Below, one piece after another: positions 1 through 10,082 of a stretch of 64,000 nucleotides of DNA. Under the pieces are notes generated by a model. The model ran no database searches and was not told the DNA's origin. It worked only from the letters and a program-made list of their open reading frames with translations. Origin of the DNA: Rana temporaria (lineage: Eukaryota; Chordata; Amphibia; Anura; Ranidae); the NCBI RefSeq assembly GCF_905171775.1, contig NC_053492.1, positions 329,662,690-329,726,689 on the forward strand. The letters run 5' to 3'. A program made the position numbers and the translations under genes. Each line of letters begins with the position of its first letter. Position 1 is the first letter of the stretch.

Positions 1-1030
1 TCCGAGCACGTTAACCTGGCCGGCCGCAGAAAGAAAGAGGGGGGGCCAGAGTGTGGCCCCCTCTCTCCTGAACCGTATCAGGCCACATGCCCTCAACATG
101 GGGAGGATGTCCCCATGTTGATGGGGACAAGGGCCTCATCCCCACAACCCTTGCCCGGTGGTTGTGGGGGGTCTGCGGGCGGGGGGCTTATCAGAATCTG
201 GAAGACCCCATTAGCAAAGGGGACCCCAGATCCTGGCCCCCCCTATGTGAATTGGTAATGGGGTACATTGTACCCCTACCATTTCACAAAGGAAGTGTAA
301 ATAGTTGGAAGAAACACACACAGACACCGTAGAAAAAATTCCTTTATTAATAAAAAAAAGGAAAAAAAATCCAGCCGTGGTAATCCACTCGGTCCCGGCT
401 TCCTGCTCCAACGTTGTCTGTTTCCAGCGGTGGGTGATCTCCTCTCCGGTCCAGCGATGAGACGCCATTTAAAAAAAAAATTGGGGTGGAGTTCCCCTTA
501 AAATCCACACCAGACCTGAAGGGTCTGGAATGGATATTTGGGGGGAACCCCACGTCATTTTTTTTAAATTGACGGCGAGATTCCCCTTAATATCCATTCC
601 AGACCTGAAGGGCCTGGTAATTGAATTTGGGGGGACCCCCACGCTTTTTTAATTTATTTTTTATGAATGAATCCTCTCTGAATTGCCAGAGCCGACAATT
701 CATTATAGCCGCAAGTCAGTTTTAAATGTCTTCTTTTCTTTCAGAAATGACACTTTGTGCAGGGACAGTTCTAAGTACGGGAAACATGCGATATTTCACA
801 TGCTAACTTTACACCACCCCCTAGGTACGAAATTTAAAGGAATTTTTCACTTTTATTGTTTAACTTTTAGCATTATTAAATTCACTGCTCCCGAAAAAAC
901 TGACGTTTTTAAAACTTTTTTTTGCATTGATACATGTCCCCTGGGACAGGACCCAGGTCCCCAAACACTTTTTAGGACAATAACTTGCATATTAGCCTTT
1001 AAAATTAGCACTTTAGATTTCTCCCATAGA
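1..1030 (+). mobile_element. Non-autonomous hAT-type element, internal and right part (copy 1)
   Basis: No protein is supported; the short ORFs here are by-products of low-complexity sequence. The segment 1-300 matches 38700-39004 closely, and 700-1030 matches 30970-31280 directly and 38400-38570 in inverted orientation. Those two other copies end in a TAGGGATGAG inverted terminus with 8-bp target duplications, which is the hAT signature. This copy therefore supplies the middle and right subterminal region. It is cut at about 1030, just after a CCCATAG that continues into the terminus in the copy at 31300, and L1 sequence begins there. The window edge cuts the left side. Family assignment is an inference from the shared sequence. 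Confidence 0.65.
484..650. repeat. Two-copy diverged tandem unit inside hAT copy 1
   Basis: A unit of roughly 85-110 bp occurs twice (about 484-560 and 572-650). Each copy has a 'TTCCCCTTAAWATCCA' start, the phrase CCAGACCTGAAGGG, and a GGGGG-ACCCC-CACG end followed by a T-rich run. A third, more diverged form lies at 38620-38715. It belongs to the hAT-derived repeat. Confidence 0.6.
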
Positions 1031-1420
1031 TGACCTCTCTGTGATGGAGTCCTTCCTGGCGGAGATACAAATCCCTGACTGAGGCCCAGACTGGGGAGCT
1101 GGAGAAGCCCTTGACACTTGAAGAGATCACAAATGCCATAGCAGAATTTCCCACATCCAAGGCCCCAGTTTCCGACGGCCTACAAGTGGAGTTCTACTCC
1201 TCATAATTGTTGGTACCTCAGTTACTAAAATTATACAACTCCATTTTTGAGACCTCTGATATGCCAGCTTCCATGAGAGAAGCCACTATTGTTCTGATCC
1301 CCAAGCCGGGCAAAGATCCTCACCTCCCGGAGTCTTATTGACCCATTTCCCTACTTCAGGTGGATGTCAAGATACTGGCAAAGACGCTTGCCATCTGCCT
1401 GAACAAGGTTATCCCATAAA
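1031..1420 (+). pseudogene. L1 LINE reverse transcriptase fragment, heavily decayed
   Basis: The + strand reads like the start of an L1 ORF2 reverse transcriptase: a LTLEEITNAI segment, then SKAP.SDGL, then IPKPGKDP and a degraded 'SYRPISLL' block. The conserved order is that of L1 RT motifs 0-2. Several stops interrupt it (for example after SS, and at the R of the YRPIS block, which reads Y*PIS). It lacks endonuclease, motif A and the YADD box. It starts where the hAT copy is truncated and ends where a second, different L1 begins, so it is probably the remnant of an L1 that had jumped into the hAT element. It is non-functional. Confidence 0.7.
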
Positions 1421-1425
1421 GTATT

Positions 1426-1961
1426 TATGAGGGGAGATTAATAGCAGAAGGGGCAAAAAGAAAGAAAATCTGGGCAGCGGAAAAAAAACTGATCCTACAG
1501 GAAATTCAGGAGTTAGAGCAGATATATAAAGAGTCAATTGACAGTAAAATAATGGAGGAGTTAACAAGAAAATGAGAATTATTGAAGAATCTGTTGGAAC
1601 AGGAGACAAAAAGAGTATTCTTAAAAACGGCTAAAAAACAATATGAATGTGACAATAAGTCTAGGAGACTATTGGCGGAGACAATTAAACCTAGACGGAA
1701 TTGAAATTATATCGCAAAAATAAAAGATAAAAAGGGGATTTTGAAACATACAACTAGAGATATCAGCAAAAACTTTCTTGAGTACTATCAATCACTATAT
1801 AAAGTAAGCCACAGTCAGGATAATGAAGAAATACAGAATAGGAAAGAGAAAGTTGAACAATATCTCAGGAAGATAAAACTAACAGCTATATCAGAAGAAG
1901 ACTCAAATAAATTAGAAAGTGAGATATCTGAGGAAGAGATTCAGCAGGCAATTAAAAATAG
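1426..1961 (+). pseudogene. L1 ORF2 linker upstream of reverse transcriptase (part 1)
   Basis: This part encodes the helical segment between L1 endonuclease and RT: 'IQELEQIYKES' around 1507, 'NYIAKIKDKKG' around 1705, then an EEYYQSLY-like stretch (LEYYQSLY, from 1780) and 'SEEEIQQAIKNSK' ending at 1964. In L1 proteins this leads straight into the K-SPGPDG motif. Here that motif is found only after the MITE, at 2450. In-frame stops (near 1573 and at the N*N before NYIAK) show that the copy is dead. It is in the same orientation as the later parts. Confidence 0.8.
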
Positions 1962-1964
1962 TAA

Positions 1965-2446
1965 GGCCCTGTACACACGAGCGGATATCCGATGAAAACG
2001 GTCCGCCGGACCGTTTCCAGCGGACATTTCTGCTCCGGATTTTGATCTGATGGGCTGTACACACCATCAGATCAAAATCCCCGCGGAAAACATACGCGGT
2101 GACGTGGCCGCGCTGTCGCCGCGACGATGACGCGGCGACGTGCGCGACCCTGAAAGGTAAATACTTTCACGCATGCGTTGAATCACTTCGACGCATGCGA
2201 GGGATGGGGATCGGTCGGACTTATCCGGTGAGTCTGTACAGACGACCGGATAAGTCCGACGGACAGGTTTCCAGCGGATAGATTTCTTAGCATGCCAAGA
2301 AATTTTTATCCGCTTGAAAAACGGTCGGCTGGACAAATGTCCGCCAAAAAATGGTCCGCTAGGGCCGTACACACGACCGGATTTGTCTGCTGGAACTGAT
2401 CCGCGGATAAATCCCAACGGACAGATCCGGTCGTGTGTACGGGGCC
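1965..2446. mobile_element. Harbinger-like MITE, copy 1
   Basis: Terminal inverted repeats read GGCCCTGTACACACGA on the left and TCGTGTGTACGGGGCC on the right. The element is flanked by TAA at 1962-1964 and 2447-2449, a 3-bp TWA duplication typical of PIF/Harbinger. Without it the flanking L1 frame continues as NSK then NGKSPGPDG, which confirms the boundaries. It contains many sub-terminal GGTCCGC/GGACAG-type inverted motifs and no transposase. A related copy lies at 11972-12389. Confidence 0.85.
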
Positions 2447-2449
2447 TAA

Positions 2450-3141
2450 GAATGGAAAAAGCCCGGGACCAGACGGGTATACATCTCTGTACTATAAAAA
2501 ATTTCTTGGAATATTAACACCCCATTTTTATTGATATATGAACTCTATCGGGGAGGGGATGAAGATACGTAAAGAAGCATTAGGAGCTCATATAACAATT
2601 TTACCAAAGGATGGTAAGGACCCAACATTATGCTCCAGTTTTAGGCCAATCTCCTTGATTAATGAAGATATAAAAATCTATGCTAGGATCTTGGCCGAAA
2701 GACTGAAGCTATACATGCCAGACTGTATAGAGAGGGACCATGCAGGTTTTGTCCCCGGAAGGGAAACAAGGGACAACATATTAAGGACAATTTTATTAAT
2801 ACATGAAGCAAAAAAGAGAAAAAAACCTGCCCTTTTTTTATCTGTAGATGCCGAAAAGGCCTTTGACAGAGTCAACTGGGAATATATGCTGCAGACATTG
2901 CATGGATTTGGCCTGAAATCACAAATGATGAGATGGATAGGGGCATTGTACTCAGATCCCACAGCTCAAATCCAGGTGAATGGGACTCTGTCAGAGGCAT
3001 TTAAGCTACACAATGGGACACACCAGGGATGCCCACTCTCCCCCTTATTGTTTGTGTTATCTCTGGAACCCCTCTTAGTTTCTATAAGAGGGAACCGAGA
3101 AATAAATGGTATCAAGGTAGCAGGGCAAGAACATAAGATAG
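2450..3141 (+). pseudogene. L1 ORF2 reverse transcriptase, palm and fingers (part 2)
   Basis: This is the reverse transcriptase core of an L1 ORF2, the enzyme that copies L1 RNA into nicked chromosomal DNA. Visible motifs in order: SPGPDG at about 2465, ILPKDGKDPTL, FRPISLINEDIKI, HAGFVPGRETRDN, motif A 'LSVDAEKAFDRVNWEY' with the catalytic Asp, then 'GTHQGCPLSPLLF' (motif B). There is one frame change between 2515 and 2538. The frame is then open to 3141, where the YADD half is separated by an 821-bp insertion. The first residues after that insertion (AAYADDIM) complete the active site. Because of the interruption it cannot make an enzyme. Confidence 0.9.
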
Positions 3142-3962
3142 AGACAAGTAAATAATGCGCATAAATACACAAAAACTTCTAGTGTCAGATACAGCATAAA
3201 TATCAAATATCAAAGCAGCGGGAGGTGGGGACAAAAGTCAGGAGATGACAGTTTAGGATAAACTGATCAAAAGTCTGTGTTAAGAATGAAATGGGTAAAA
3301 CACTTCCAGGGCTGCCATCAGGGGGGAACAGAGACCATGTTCCGATTTCTAGAAAAAAGGCAAGGAGAGAGGCGCCTCTGGGTGTAGTAGCTTAAAAACA
3401 ATTTAATAATTAAAAACAGACACATGTGGTTATTACACTCACATTTGAGCAGTATGGAGCAGGCATGTAATGGTTTCTTTAAGCAAGGTGAGCTGTCATC
3501 CGAGGAGGGGAGTTCCTTTTCCAGTCAGAGGTAGCGCTGTGCGGGGAGGTCACTGCTTCATCAGAAGGAGGGCATCCATGGGGATGTAGATGGTTCTCAA
3601 CCCGAGGTCTGGAGCGCACGTGGAGGGCTGGCGAGGGCGGATGACGTCACTAGTATGCATACTAGTGACGTCATCCGCCCTCGCCAGCCCTCCACGTGCG
3701 CTCCAGACCTCGGGTTGAGAACCATCTACATCCCCATGGATGCCCTCCTTCTGATGAAGCAGTGACCTCCCCGCACAGCGCTCCCTCTGACTGGAAAAGG
3801 AACTCCCCTCCTCGGATGACAGCTCACCTTGCTTAAAGAAACCATTACATGCCTGCTCCATACTGCTCAAATGTGAGTGTAATAACCACATGTGTCTGTT
3901 TTTAATTATTAAATTGTTTTTAAGCTACTACACCCAGAGGCGCCTCTCTCCTTGCCTTTTTT
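3142..3962. mobile_element. 821-bp insertion with 16-bp target-site duplication, mostly a palindrome
   Basis: The L1 sequence CAAGAACATAAGATAG occurs at 3126-3141 and again at 3963-3978, with the L1 RT frame continuing after the second copy. So 3142-3962 is an insertion with a 16-bp target duplication, the size made by LINE-type retrotransposition. The first 210 bp (3142-3351) are unique. The rest is an inverted duplication (3352-3657 and 3658-3963). I see no poly-A tail of useful length, only AAAAAA/TTTTTT at the outer arm ends. Its family is not recognised. Confidence 0.75.
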
Positions 3963-3963
3963 C
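3352..3963. repeat. Near-perfect palindrome, two 306-bp arms with no spacer
   Basis: The symmetry axis lies between 3657 and 3658 inside ACTAGTATGCATACTAGT. Position x pairs with 7315-x over the full length, so there is no net indel. I found one mismatch (GAGGTAGCG against the complement of CGCTCCCTC). The last base of the right arm is also the first base of the right target duplication. The arms contain GATGAAGCAGTGACC and TTTTTAATTATTAAA phrases resembling the repeat at 52400-52640. Confidence 0.93.
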
Positions 3964-3978
3964 AAGAACATAAGATAG

Positions 3979-4385
3979 CTGCATATGCAGACGATATTAT
4001 GTTATTTATAGCAAACCCTAGGCAATCACTCCCAAAGATTATGGAAGAAATGGATGAATATGGAAAGGTCTCTAATTTTAAAATAAATATGGAAAAAACA
4101 GAGATATTAAACATAGACACACCTCCAAAAAAGAAGATAATATGAGTAAAAAGGAATTAGGCCAGATCATCTGGATCCCAAAAAAATATAGAGACCTCCC
4201 TAAGGCACTTGCCCCAATTACAACAGAAACACTAAAGATATGGGATAAAGCAATTAAAGACATGAAAGGGCAATATAATAGCCCACTGATGCCCCTGATG
4301 GGAAATAATTATTTCCCATCAGGGGAAAAATAATAAACTGTATCTAAAGTGGACCCACTCAGACAGATTGAGGTTAAAAGATGTC
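3979..4385 (+). pseudogene. L1 ORF2, YADD segment and part of the C-terminal region (part 3)
   Basis: The sequence resumes L1 ORF2 with AAYADDIMLF, the RT catalytic YxDD box, followed by a FKINMEKTEIL segment (end of the palm). A TAA-TGA run near 4140 and a jump to KKELGQIIWIPKKYRDLP indicate that a few hundred base pairs of the thumb region are missing here. The following IWDKAIKDMKGQYNSPLMPL is the usual L1 C-terminal lead-in. Two stops then occur at about 4331. The segment ends at the TTAA used by the MITE at 4390. Confidence 0.8.
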
Positions 4386-4389
4386 TTAA

Positions 4390-4832
4390 AGTGGTTGTAA
4401 ACCCACTATTTGGACTTTTACCTACAGGTAAGCCTATAACAAGGCTTACCTGTAGGTAAGGAGAATATCTCCTAAACCTGCACGGTTTAGGAGATATTCC
4501 CCCCGCAATGCGGGCGGCGCATGCGCAGGGGGGAATCCACGGCTGAAGGACCGGCATCCGCCGGACCCTGCCGATTTTAAATCTCCCGCGCGCACGCGCG
4601 GGAGTGATGTCATCGCCGCTCCAGCCAATCACAGCGCTGGAGCGGCGATACCCGAAAGACACGCCGGAGCAAGATGACATCCTGCTCGGCGTGGACCAGG
4701 TAAGTGGTACACACCTCGTTCCGAGGTAAGTATTTCATAATAGGCTAGTATGCGGTGCATACTAGCCTATTATGCCTTTTGCATTGCAGGTTTGGGGAAA
4801 AAAAAAAAAAGTTTATGCGGTTTACAACCGCT
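4390..4832. mobile_element. Kolobok/T2-like MITE (TTAA target)
   Basis: Ends are AGTGGTTGTAAACC (left) and GGTTTACAACCGCT (right), complementary apart from one base. Each is flanked by TTAA (4386-4389 and 4833-4836). TTAA duplication with a terminus starting AG is typical of Kolobok/T2 elements described in Xenopus; piggyBac also uses TTAA but normally has CCC-type ends. The interior has strong hairpins (TTACCTACAGGTAAG and complement at 4428-4458) and no coding. Confidence 0.75.
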
Positions 4833-5457
4833 TTAAATGGGAATAGGCTATGCCCATTAGAAGAACTACGAGAGAAATACGCCGTGGGATGGTTGGAGAT
4901 ATATGCAGCTCCAACATTTTACCGAATCTCTTCCAAAACCCCTTCGAAGCGTGGAAAGATTAAATCCCTGGGAAAGATTAATAGACCAGGGAGGGATGAG
5001 CAGAAAAGGGATGATTTCAAAAATATATAGGCTGTTGATAACCTCCAATGAGGATGGGTTAATACACCCCTTGGAAAAATGGGACATAGAACTAAACCAA
5101 ACAGTTCCAGAGAGGCTGAAGAAGAGGGTTATGGACTATGTACACTCTACCTCAAAGGATACAAAAGTGAAAGAAATTAACTATAAATTATTGACCAAGT
5201 GGTATTATGTCCCCACTAAAATGTATAAAATAAATCATGATACATCACCCCTGTGTTGGAGGGAATGTGGAGAAGAAGGAAATCATGCCCATATCTGGTG
5301 GCAATGTAGACTGATCCAAACATACTGGGTGGAGGTACTAGGTCTAATGAAACAGATAGAAGGGAAGGAGATAGGACTAGACCCCTGGAAATGCTTATTC
5401 CATGCAATGGAAGATGAAAGGAAAAATATAGAGCCGCCCTCACCCCGTTTCTATTAA
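4833..5457 (+). pseudogene. L1 ORF2 C-terminal domain (part 4)
   Basis: This is the C-terminal third of L1 ORF2. From 4903 a frame of about 184 residues is open. It holds an L1-style segment ending in 'LTKWYYVPTKMYKI', then CWRECGEEGNHAHIWWQC. The last is the Cys/His cluster (C-x3-C-x7-H-x4-C) conserved at the C terminus of L1 ORF2 and thought to bind RNA. The frame stops at 5457; related sequence continues out of frame to about 5670 (ending 'QETWRKWMNFKQ'). At 4837 the sequence joins the part upstream of the MITE. It is non-functional as part of a broken copy. Confidence 0.85.
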
Positions 5458-5669
5458 ATGCAACAAAAGCACTAATCCCGAGATATTGGAAAATGAAGGA
5501 ACCACCAAGGATAAGGGAATGGTTTAGATAGGTAGACAAAATAAGGGTAATGGAGGAATTAATAAGTATCCAAGAAGATGCAGAAATAAGATTTCAAGAA
5601 ACCTGGAGGAAATGGATGAACTTTAAGCAATCCCCGACTTATCTGGAGATCATGGGGAGGGAAGAAAAC

Positions 5670-6428
5670 GTATAGGCTGGCATCTAGTATAATATGAAGT
5701 AATAGGGGGAGGACAGAAAGTCCCCCACCTCACTTCCTTAAAAATAAGGACACACACATATGGGCACTGGGATAGGTATGGGATACACTATAAAAGGGGT
5801 AATCTCCCCCCTCTCTCTTTTTTTTTTCTTGGTCTGACGACAAGAGACACATAGGTATATATATATAAGGTGATGGGTTTTGGACGCGGGTGGGGGGGGG
5901 GGTGAGGACCTGTACGGACTATATGAAAGTTCCCGGATGGACCCACCTTGCTCCTGTTCCTCTCTTTCTCCTCTCCTTTCCCTGTGACACATGGGTATAA
6001 ATGCGTATATCTATATGTATGTATGTGCGTTCAGATTTACACAGGGGGAAGAGGGTGAGGTGGGGCTGATTGATCACTCTATCACCAGGAGGTCTTTAAT
6101 AAGGTAGGAAGGGAAGGAAAGAGAAGGAAAGGGAAAAGGAGGGGGGGAGAAATCCCCTCCTTTTCTATCTTTCTTTGTTTATTTTTCTTTCTTTTTTTTA
6201 GGTGTCATGGTATAATGAGTCCCACTATAGATGTATGATTATAAGGATGGACCTAACTCTGTACCCACACAAATCTTTTTCGTATTTATGTATTATGTTG
6301 TATGTATATGTTAATGTATATGTTTTATGTATGAAGAACTTATGAATTGTATAATGGATGTTGATTTTAAAAAACTTTTTAGGAAAGTTTGTAAAGTTTT
6401 TTCTATGTGAAAAGAATAAAAAAATAAT
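5670..6428 (+). other. L1 3' UTR and poly-A signal
   Basis: Non-coding sequence after ORF2. It holds a polypurine block (6100-6160, GGAAGG repeats), as L1 3' UTRs often do. The last part is AT-rich with TATGTA repeats, then AATAAA (6415-6420) and an A-rich end. There is no gene here. Confidence 0.6.
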
Positions 6429-6429
6429 T

Positions 6430-7654
6430 TGAATAGAATGGACTGGGGACCCCAGTCTCTTTAACCCCCTTCGGTTGAACCCCGGTCAGGATCTTTGCTG
6501 CTTTCTGGTCCACACTTGGCCCTTCCATCCCATGTGATTTTTCTATTGGTACAGAAGATGCGCCCTTCACCGACAACTGACCAGTATTACCTTGGACCAT
6601 AGCAGCAGAAATGCCTTCTACCTGGCTGTTAGGTGGTGAAACCTTAGACACTTTCTTTTTGCCAAAGCCTCTCCCATATACCTCTTGTACAGGAAGTAAC
6701 CCATCAGCATACCTAGAGGCGGCTCAGGGGTCCACCTAATGGTACTCCGCAGTACCAGACTGTCTGACTGTGGTGGAGACACCCCAGTATAGACTGGCTG
6801 TACATCCCAAAGTTTAAGCATCTCCTTTAACACTTTTGTTAGAAACCATACCCTTGGCTCCGGACTCAAGTCCTTCCTGGGGACTTTCCTGATACTGGGG
6901 ATGCAGACAGAATCACTTGCTGAGACGTGAGAGGTTGCAAGGTTTAATGGAACCTTCTCCCAACTGGAGACAACCACAGCCTGGTGTTCTACCAGAGCGC
7001 TGCAAGGTGCTTGACTCATACCCAACTTCTCAGGTTCAGCACCAATGAACTGCTTCACATTGCCAGTGACAACTTCACTTTGACACGCCATGTCATCATA
7101 ATTTTTGTAGGTTACGGACAAAGTGTCTGCTGTGTGCTCGCCCTTATATGGTCCATATTTCTCACAAGAATTAACCCCTGCAGCAGTCACCGTGTCCCTC
7201 CTGCTGGCACAGCAGAAACTTTGTCCACCTTATTTTTGTGCATGAAAACCTCATCTATCAGGTACACTAGATTTTTACCCCAACTATCCCAATCCGTTGT
7301 AGCTGTGCTCCATTTACTGGAATTCCTCAGCCCTGTTCCATCTGCCTAAGGAGACACATTAGAACAGATGGGCTTAGTTGCAGATTCATTACCCAAATTA
7401 CGAATCATGGCAGACTTTGGTAACACATGTTTTAGCACCACAGGTTGCAATACACCACAACCACCACCTTGCTCGGGCAGCGCTTCATAACCCTCACACA
7501 CCTTTGCATTTTTCACAAGTTGTGTTAACCCACCATTTACCTGCACATGTTTAGTACTAGCAGCTTGCACTAACACATTACTATTACACAGTACAGTTCC
7601 AATCTGTCCCACCAGAGTGACATCGCAGTTGTCCATGGCAACCTCCGACTCCAA
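6430..7654 (-). pseudogene. Decayed Ty3/Gypsy-like coding region (integrase-like piece)
   Basis: Three minus-strand frames (7654-7346, 7190-6618, 6651-6430) look like one interrupted coding region. The only part I recognise is around 6840-6760: LTKVLKEMLKLWDVQPV then YTGVSPPQSDSLV. This resembles the Gypsy integrase stretch 'LLKxWGVQ..RTSxYHPQTDGLVER' just before the last catalytic Glu. Here the Glu position is lost. The rest (for example GNVKQFIGAEPEKL) is not recognised. The frames are broken by indels. It could instead be the spacer protein of another LTR element. Confidence in 'decayed TE coding' is moderate, in 'Gypsy' low. Confidence 0.4.
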
Positions 7655-8501
7655 TACATGAAGTTCCCTTTAGATTTCTGGGGGCAACTGTGCTGTCTTA
7701 CCACCAGTTGCTACAGGCAACGGCCCATTTGTGACAACAGCTTTTGCTCTGAAAGAACCTGGGTTTTTCCCCAACAGCAGCAAACTTTTCATTAACAGTA
7801 ACACTTATAGCATTTTTAGTTTGTGGTGGCTTGCTGGGGGGTTTCAAGTTGCTACAGCAGTAAAGTAATAATCAACGGAAAATACCAAACCACCTGGCTC
7901 TCTTCAGCAATACTGCTGCTTAGGCTTTATGCTTCAGCCCTCTTGGTCATGTACCAAAGTTCCTGTACAATCACTGTACCTTCTTTCAGCTTCCGTGCTG
8001 TTTAGCCCACAGCTTTGGGCCCTCTGACTATAGCATGCAGACATGCATGCTTCTCCCTTGTAAGCTTGCACTCTGGCTTCTCCCTTGCACACCTGGACTC
8101 CTGGGTGGAGCCCAGAACCCTAGTCCTGACTCTGCTATAAGCGCAGGACCCACCTGCTCAATCAACCAGCCAGACTCCTGGCAGTTTCCAAAACCCAGGA
8201 TTGGAGATTTCATCCCACCCATATCGCTATGGAATCTCCAGGCTCCAGGTCCCCAAGTGGATTTTACAAACTTTGGAGGAAACTGATCAAACAGATTCCT
8301 CTACATTAAATAACCCTGGAGCCCCTCAACCTGCCTATTTGAGAATCCTGGGTGGCCAAGACAGGGAAATGTACTGTCACAATGGCAATAAATCAGCTTC
8401 TATCTTCCGCTTACTGAGTTACAGATTCTATAAGGCTAAAAAAATACAGGTCATTCAGGTCAACCTATGTTTTTATGTGTGTGTGATTTTTATTCTCTGA
8501 C
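7655..8501 (-). other. Possible LTR or leader of the decayed Gypsy-like element
   Basis: No gene. On the minus strand the segment begins TGTCAGAGAATAAAAATC at 8501, as an LTR would, and lies upstream of the decayed coding region. I could not find a second LTR copy, a primer-binding site or a target duplication in the window, so this is a suggestion only. ORFs here are short and unremarkable. Confidence 0.25.
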
Positions 8502-8796
8502 AATTCCCATAGCCTTACTTCCTGTGGAAGACATCAACATTTTTGTTGATGCTGTTGACCCTTTCAGCTAGTACCACTTCCCGGGGAGGAAAATCCAAAT
8601 TGTTACTGCTCTAACAGTAAATGACCCTTTACCCAATCTAAGGTTAAACTTATTTTCTTCTAACCTCAAATCATAGATGCATGTCCTCCTCAGTTTATCC
8701 CAGTTGCAGTCACTTAATATAACACATTCTAATCATATCCCCCCTTAATCGTCTCTTTTCAAAAGTGAAAAAACAAATCAATTTAATTAATAGTCA
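8502..8796 (+). mobile_element. CR1-like LINE 3' region, left half
   Basis: The text (TTCTTCTAACCTCAAATCATAGATG..., CCCCTTAATCGTCTCTTTTC) has the form of a decayed CR1-type 3' UTR. The sequence is interrupted at 8797 by a hAT element and continues at 10083 after an 8-bp duplication. There is no coding. Confidence 0.5.
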
Positions 8797-8804
8797 TAGC
8801 TGAG

Positions 8805-10074
8805 CAGTGTTGCCAACCGTCCGTATTCTTACGGACAGTCCGTAAAAACTGTCACTTTTCGCCCCGTCCGAAAATGTTTGTAGTTGCGGGAATGTGCCAG
8901 TAAAAATAGCCGAGATCAGTTCGGCTTGGAACTGCACATGAGCAGTTCCGGAGCTTGCCGAGCTGAGCATATGCTGTATTCGGCCAGCGGGGGCGGATTT
9001 CACAGAGGCTGTGTGATGTATTAGGACATCCCGCTCCTGCTCCAGTGCTGCGCTCCTCCGACCTCTGTAACAAACCAGGAGGTCGAGGAGCACAGTACTG
9101 GAGCAGGAGTCAGGACTTGGAGGCTGAGCAGCACATGGCGGCGGCGGAATGGAGGAGCCTGCTGCATCCAGGCACTACAAAGTTCACAGGTGAGTCGCGG
9201 ACAGACAGAGTGACAGACAGCCCAGCCGACAGTGACATCAGGTGATAGTGGCAGAGGGGGATCCGATGGAGGCAGGGGGGTGATGGTGGCACCGTAGAGG
9301 GGGGGCGATGGAGGCGGGGGGTTAATGGAGGCAGGGGGAGATTGGAGGTAGGGGGTGATTGGAGGCAGGGGGTGATGGTGGCTGCGGTGGCACCGCAGAG
9401 GGGATGGAGGCAGGGGGTGTTAGTGGCAGGGGTGATTGGAGGCAGGGGGTGATTGGAGGCACTACAGAGGGTGGGGAATGGAGACAGGGGTTGTTGGTGG
9501 CACCGCAGAGGGGGATGGAGGCAGGGGACGATGGAGGCAGGGGGTGATTGGAGGCAAGAGGCCTGGGGGAGATTGGAGGCAGGGGGTGTTGGTGGCATAG
9601 CAGAGGGGGATGGTGTCACCGCAGAGGGTGTGGGATGGAGACCGGGGTTGTTGGTGGCACCGCAGAGGGGAATGGAGGCAGGGGACGATGGAGGCAGGGG
9701 GTGAATGGAGGCAGGGGGCCTGGGGGAGATTGGAGGCAAGGGGAAATTGGAGGCAGGGGGAGATTGTGGCACAGCAGAGGGGGGGTGAAGGCAGGGGGTG
9801 TTGGTGGCAAAGGGGAATGGAGGCAGGGGGTGATGTGACTAAATAATTTGCCCTTATTATATCGAAAATAACAAAAATATGTTTTTTTACCTTAATATCT
9901 ACCTTAAATCACATTGCTATTTGCCTGGCGTACTTGTTTGTAGCCTAAATACTGAAATTTGCATCTAAAAATGTAATTTAGTAACTTTTGTGAAATGCCA
10001 GTAAAAACGTGGCTGCGCCAGTAAATTTCGGGTGTCATGCCAGTAAATTTCAATCTAGTAGGTTGGCAACACTG
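8805..10074. mobile_element. Non-autonomous hAT element carrying a minisatellite
   Basis: Termini CAGTGTTGCCAACC and GGTTGGCAACACTG are perfect inverted repeats. The flanks are TAGCTGAG (8797-8804) and TAGCTAAG (10075-10082), an 8-bp duplication with one change. Eight-bp duplications and a CAGTG start are hAT signatures. No transposase is present. The interior has an inverted block around 9028-9105 (CTCCAGTGCTGCGCTCCTC and its counterpart) and a long G-rich minisatellite. A phrase 'CCAGTAAATTT' is repeated near the right end. Confidence 0.88.
9245..9838. repeat. G-rich minisatellite (GGAGGCAGGGGGTGATT-type unit)
   Basis: About 600 bp of imperfect tandem units of roughly 17 bp (GGAGGCAGGGGGTGATT), mixed with GGTGGCACCGCAGAGGGG units. 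One strand is almost free of C runs. All overlapping ORFs on both strands, Gly/Arg-rich or Pro-rich, are by-products of the repeat and should not be annotated as genes. GGGGG runs every 15-30 bp could form G-quadruplexes. Confidence 0.9.
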
Positions 10075-10082
10075 TAGCTAAG

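Larger units (their letters stand above)
1421..6428 (+). mobile_element. 5'-truncated L1 (Tx1-like group) LINE with three nested insertions
   Basis: The copy holds the endonuclease-RT linker, reverse transcriptase, C-terminal region and 3' UTR of an L1 ORF2. It lacks ORF1 and the endonuclease. Removing three insertions (1965-2446, 3142-3962, 4390-4832) rejoins the L1 sequence at a target duplication each time, so they are younger than the L1. Coding between about 4135 and 4142 jumps from the end of the YADD region to a much later region, which implies an additional internal deletion. The 3' UTR ends with AATAAA at 6415-6420 followed by an A-rich tail. Confidence 0.85.

Noticed and set aside
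3550..3891. 113-codon ORF across the palindrome
   Set aside because: The ORF is symmetric because the DNA is a palindrome. No domain is present and it lies inside an insertion in an L1.
4390..4832. piggyBac MITE, because of TTAA duplication
   Set aside because: The ends start AGTGG/AGCGG rather than CC-type piggyBac ends. Kolobok/T2 fits better, although a search against a TE library would decide.
9110..9846. Pro-rich 220-codon minus ORF and Gly-rich plus ORFs
   Set aside because: They are translations of the G-rich repeat inside a non-autonomous hAT element.
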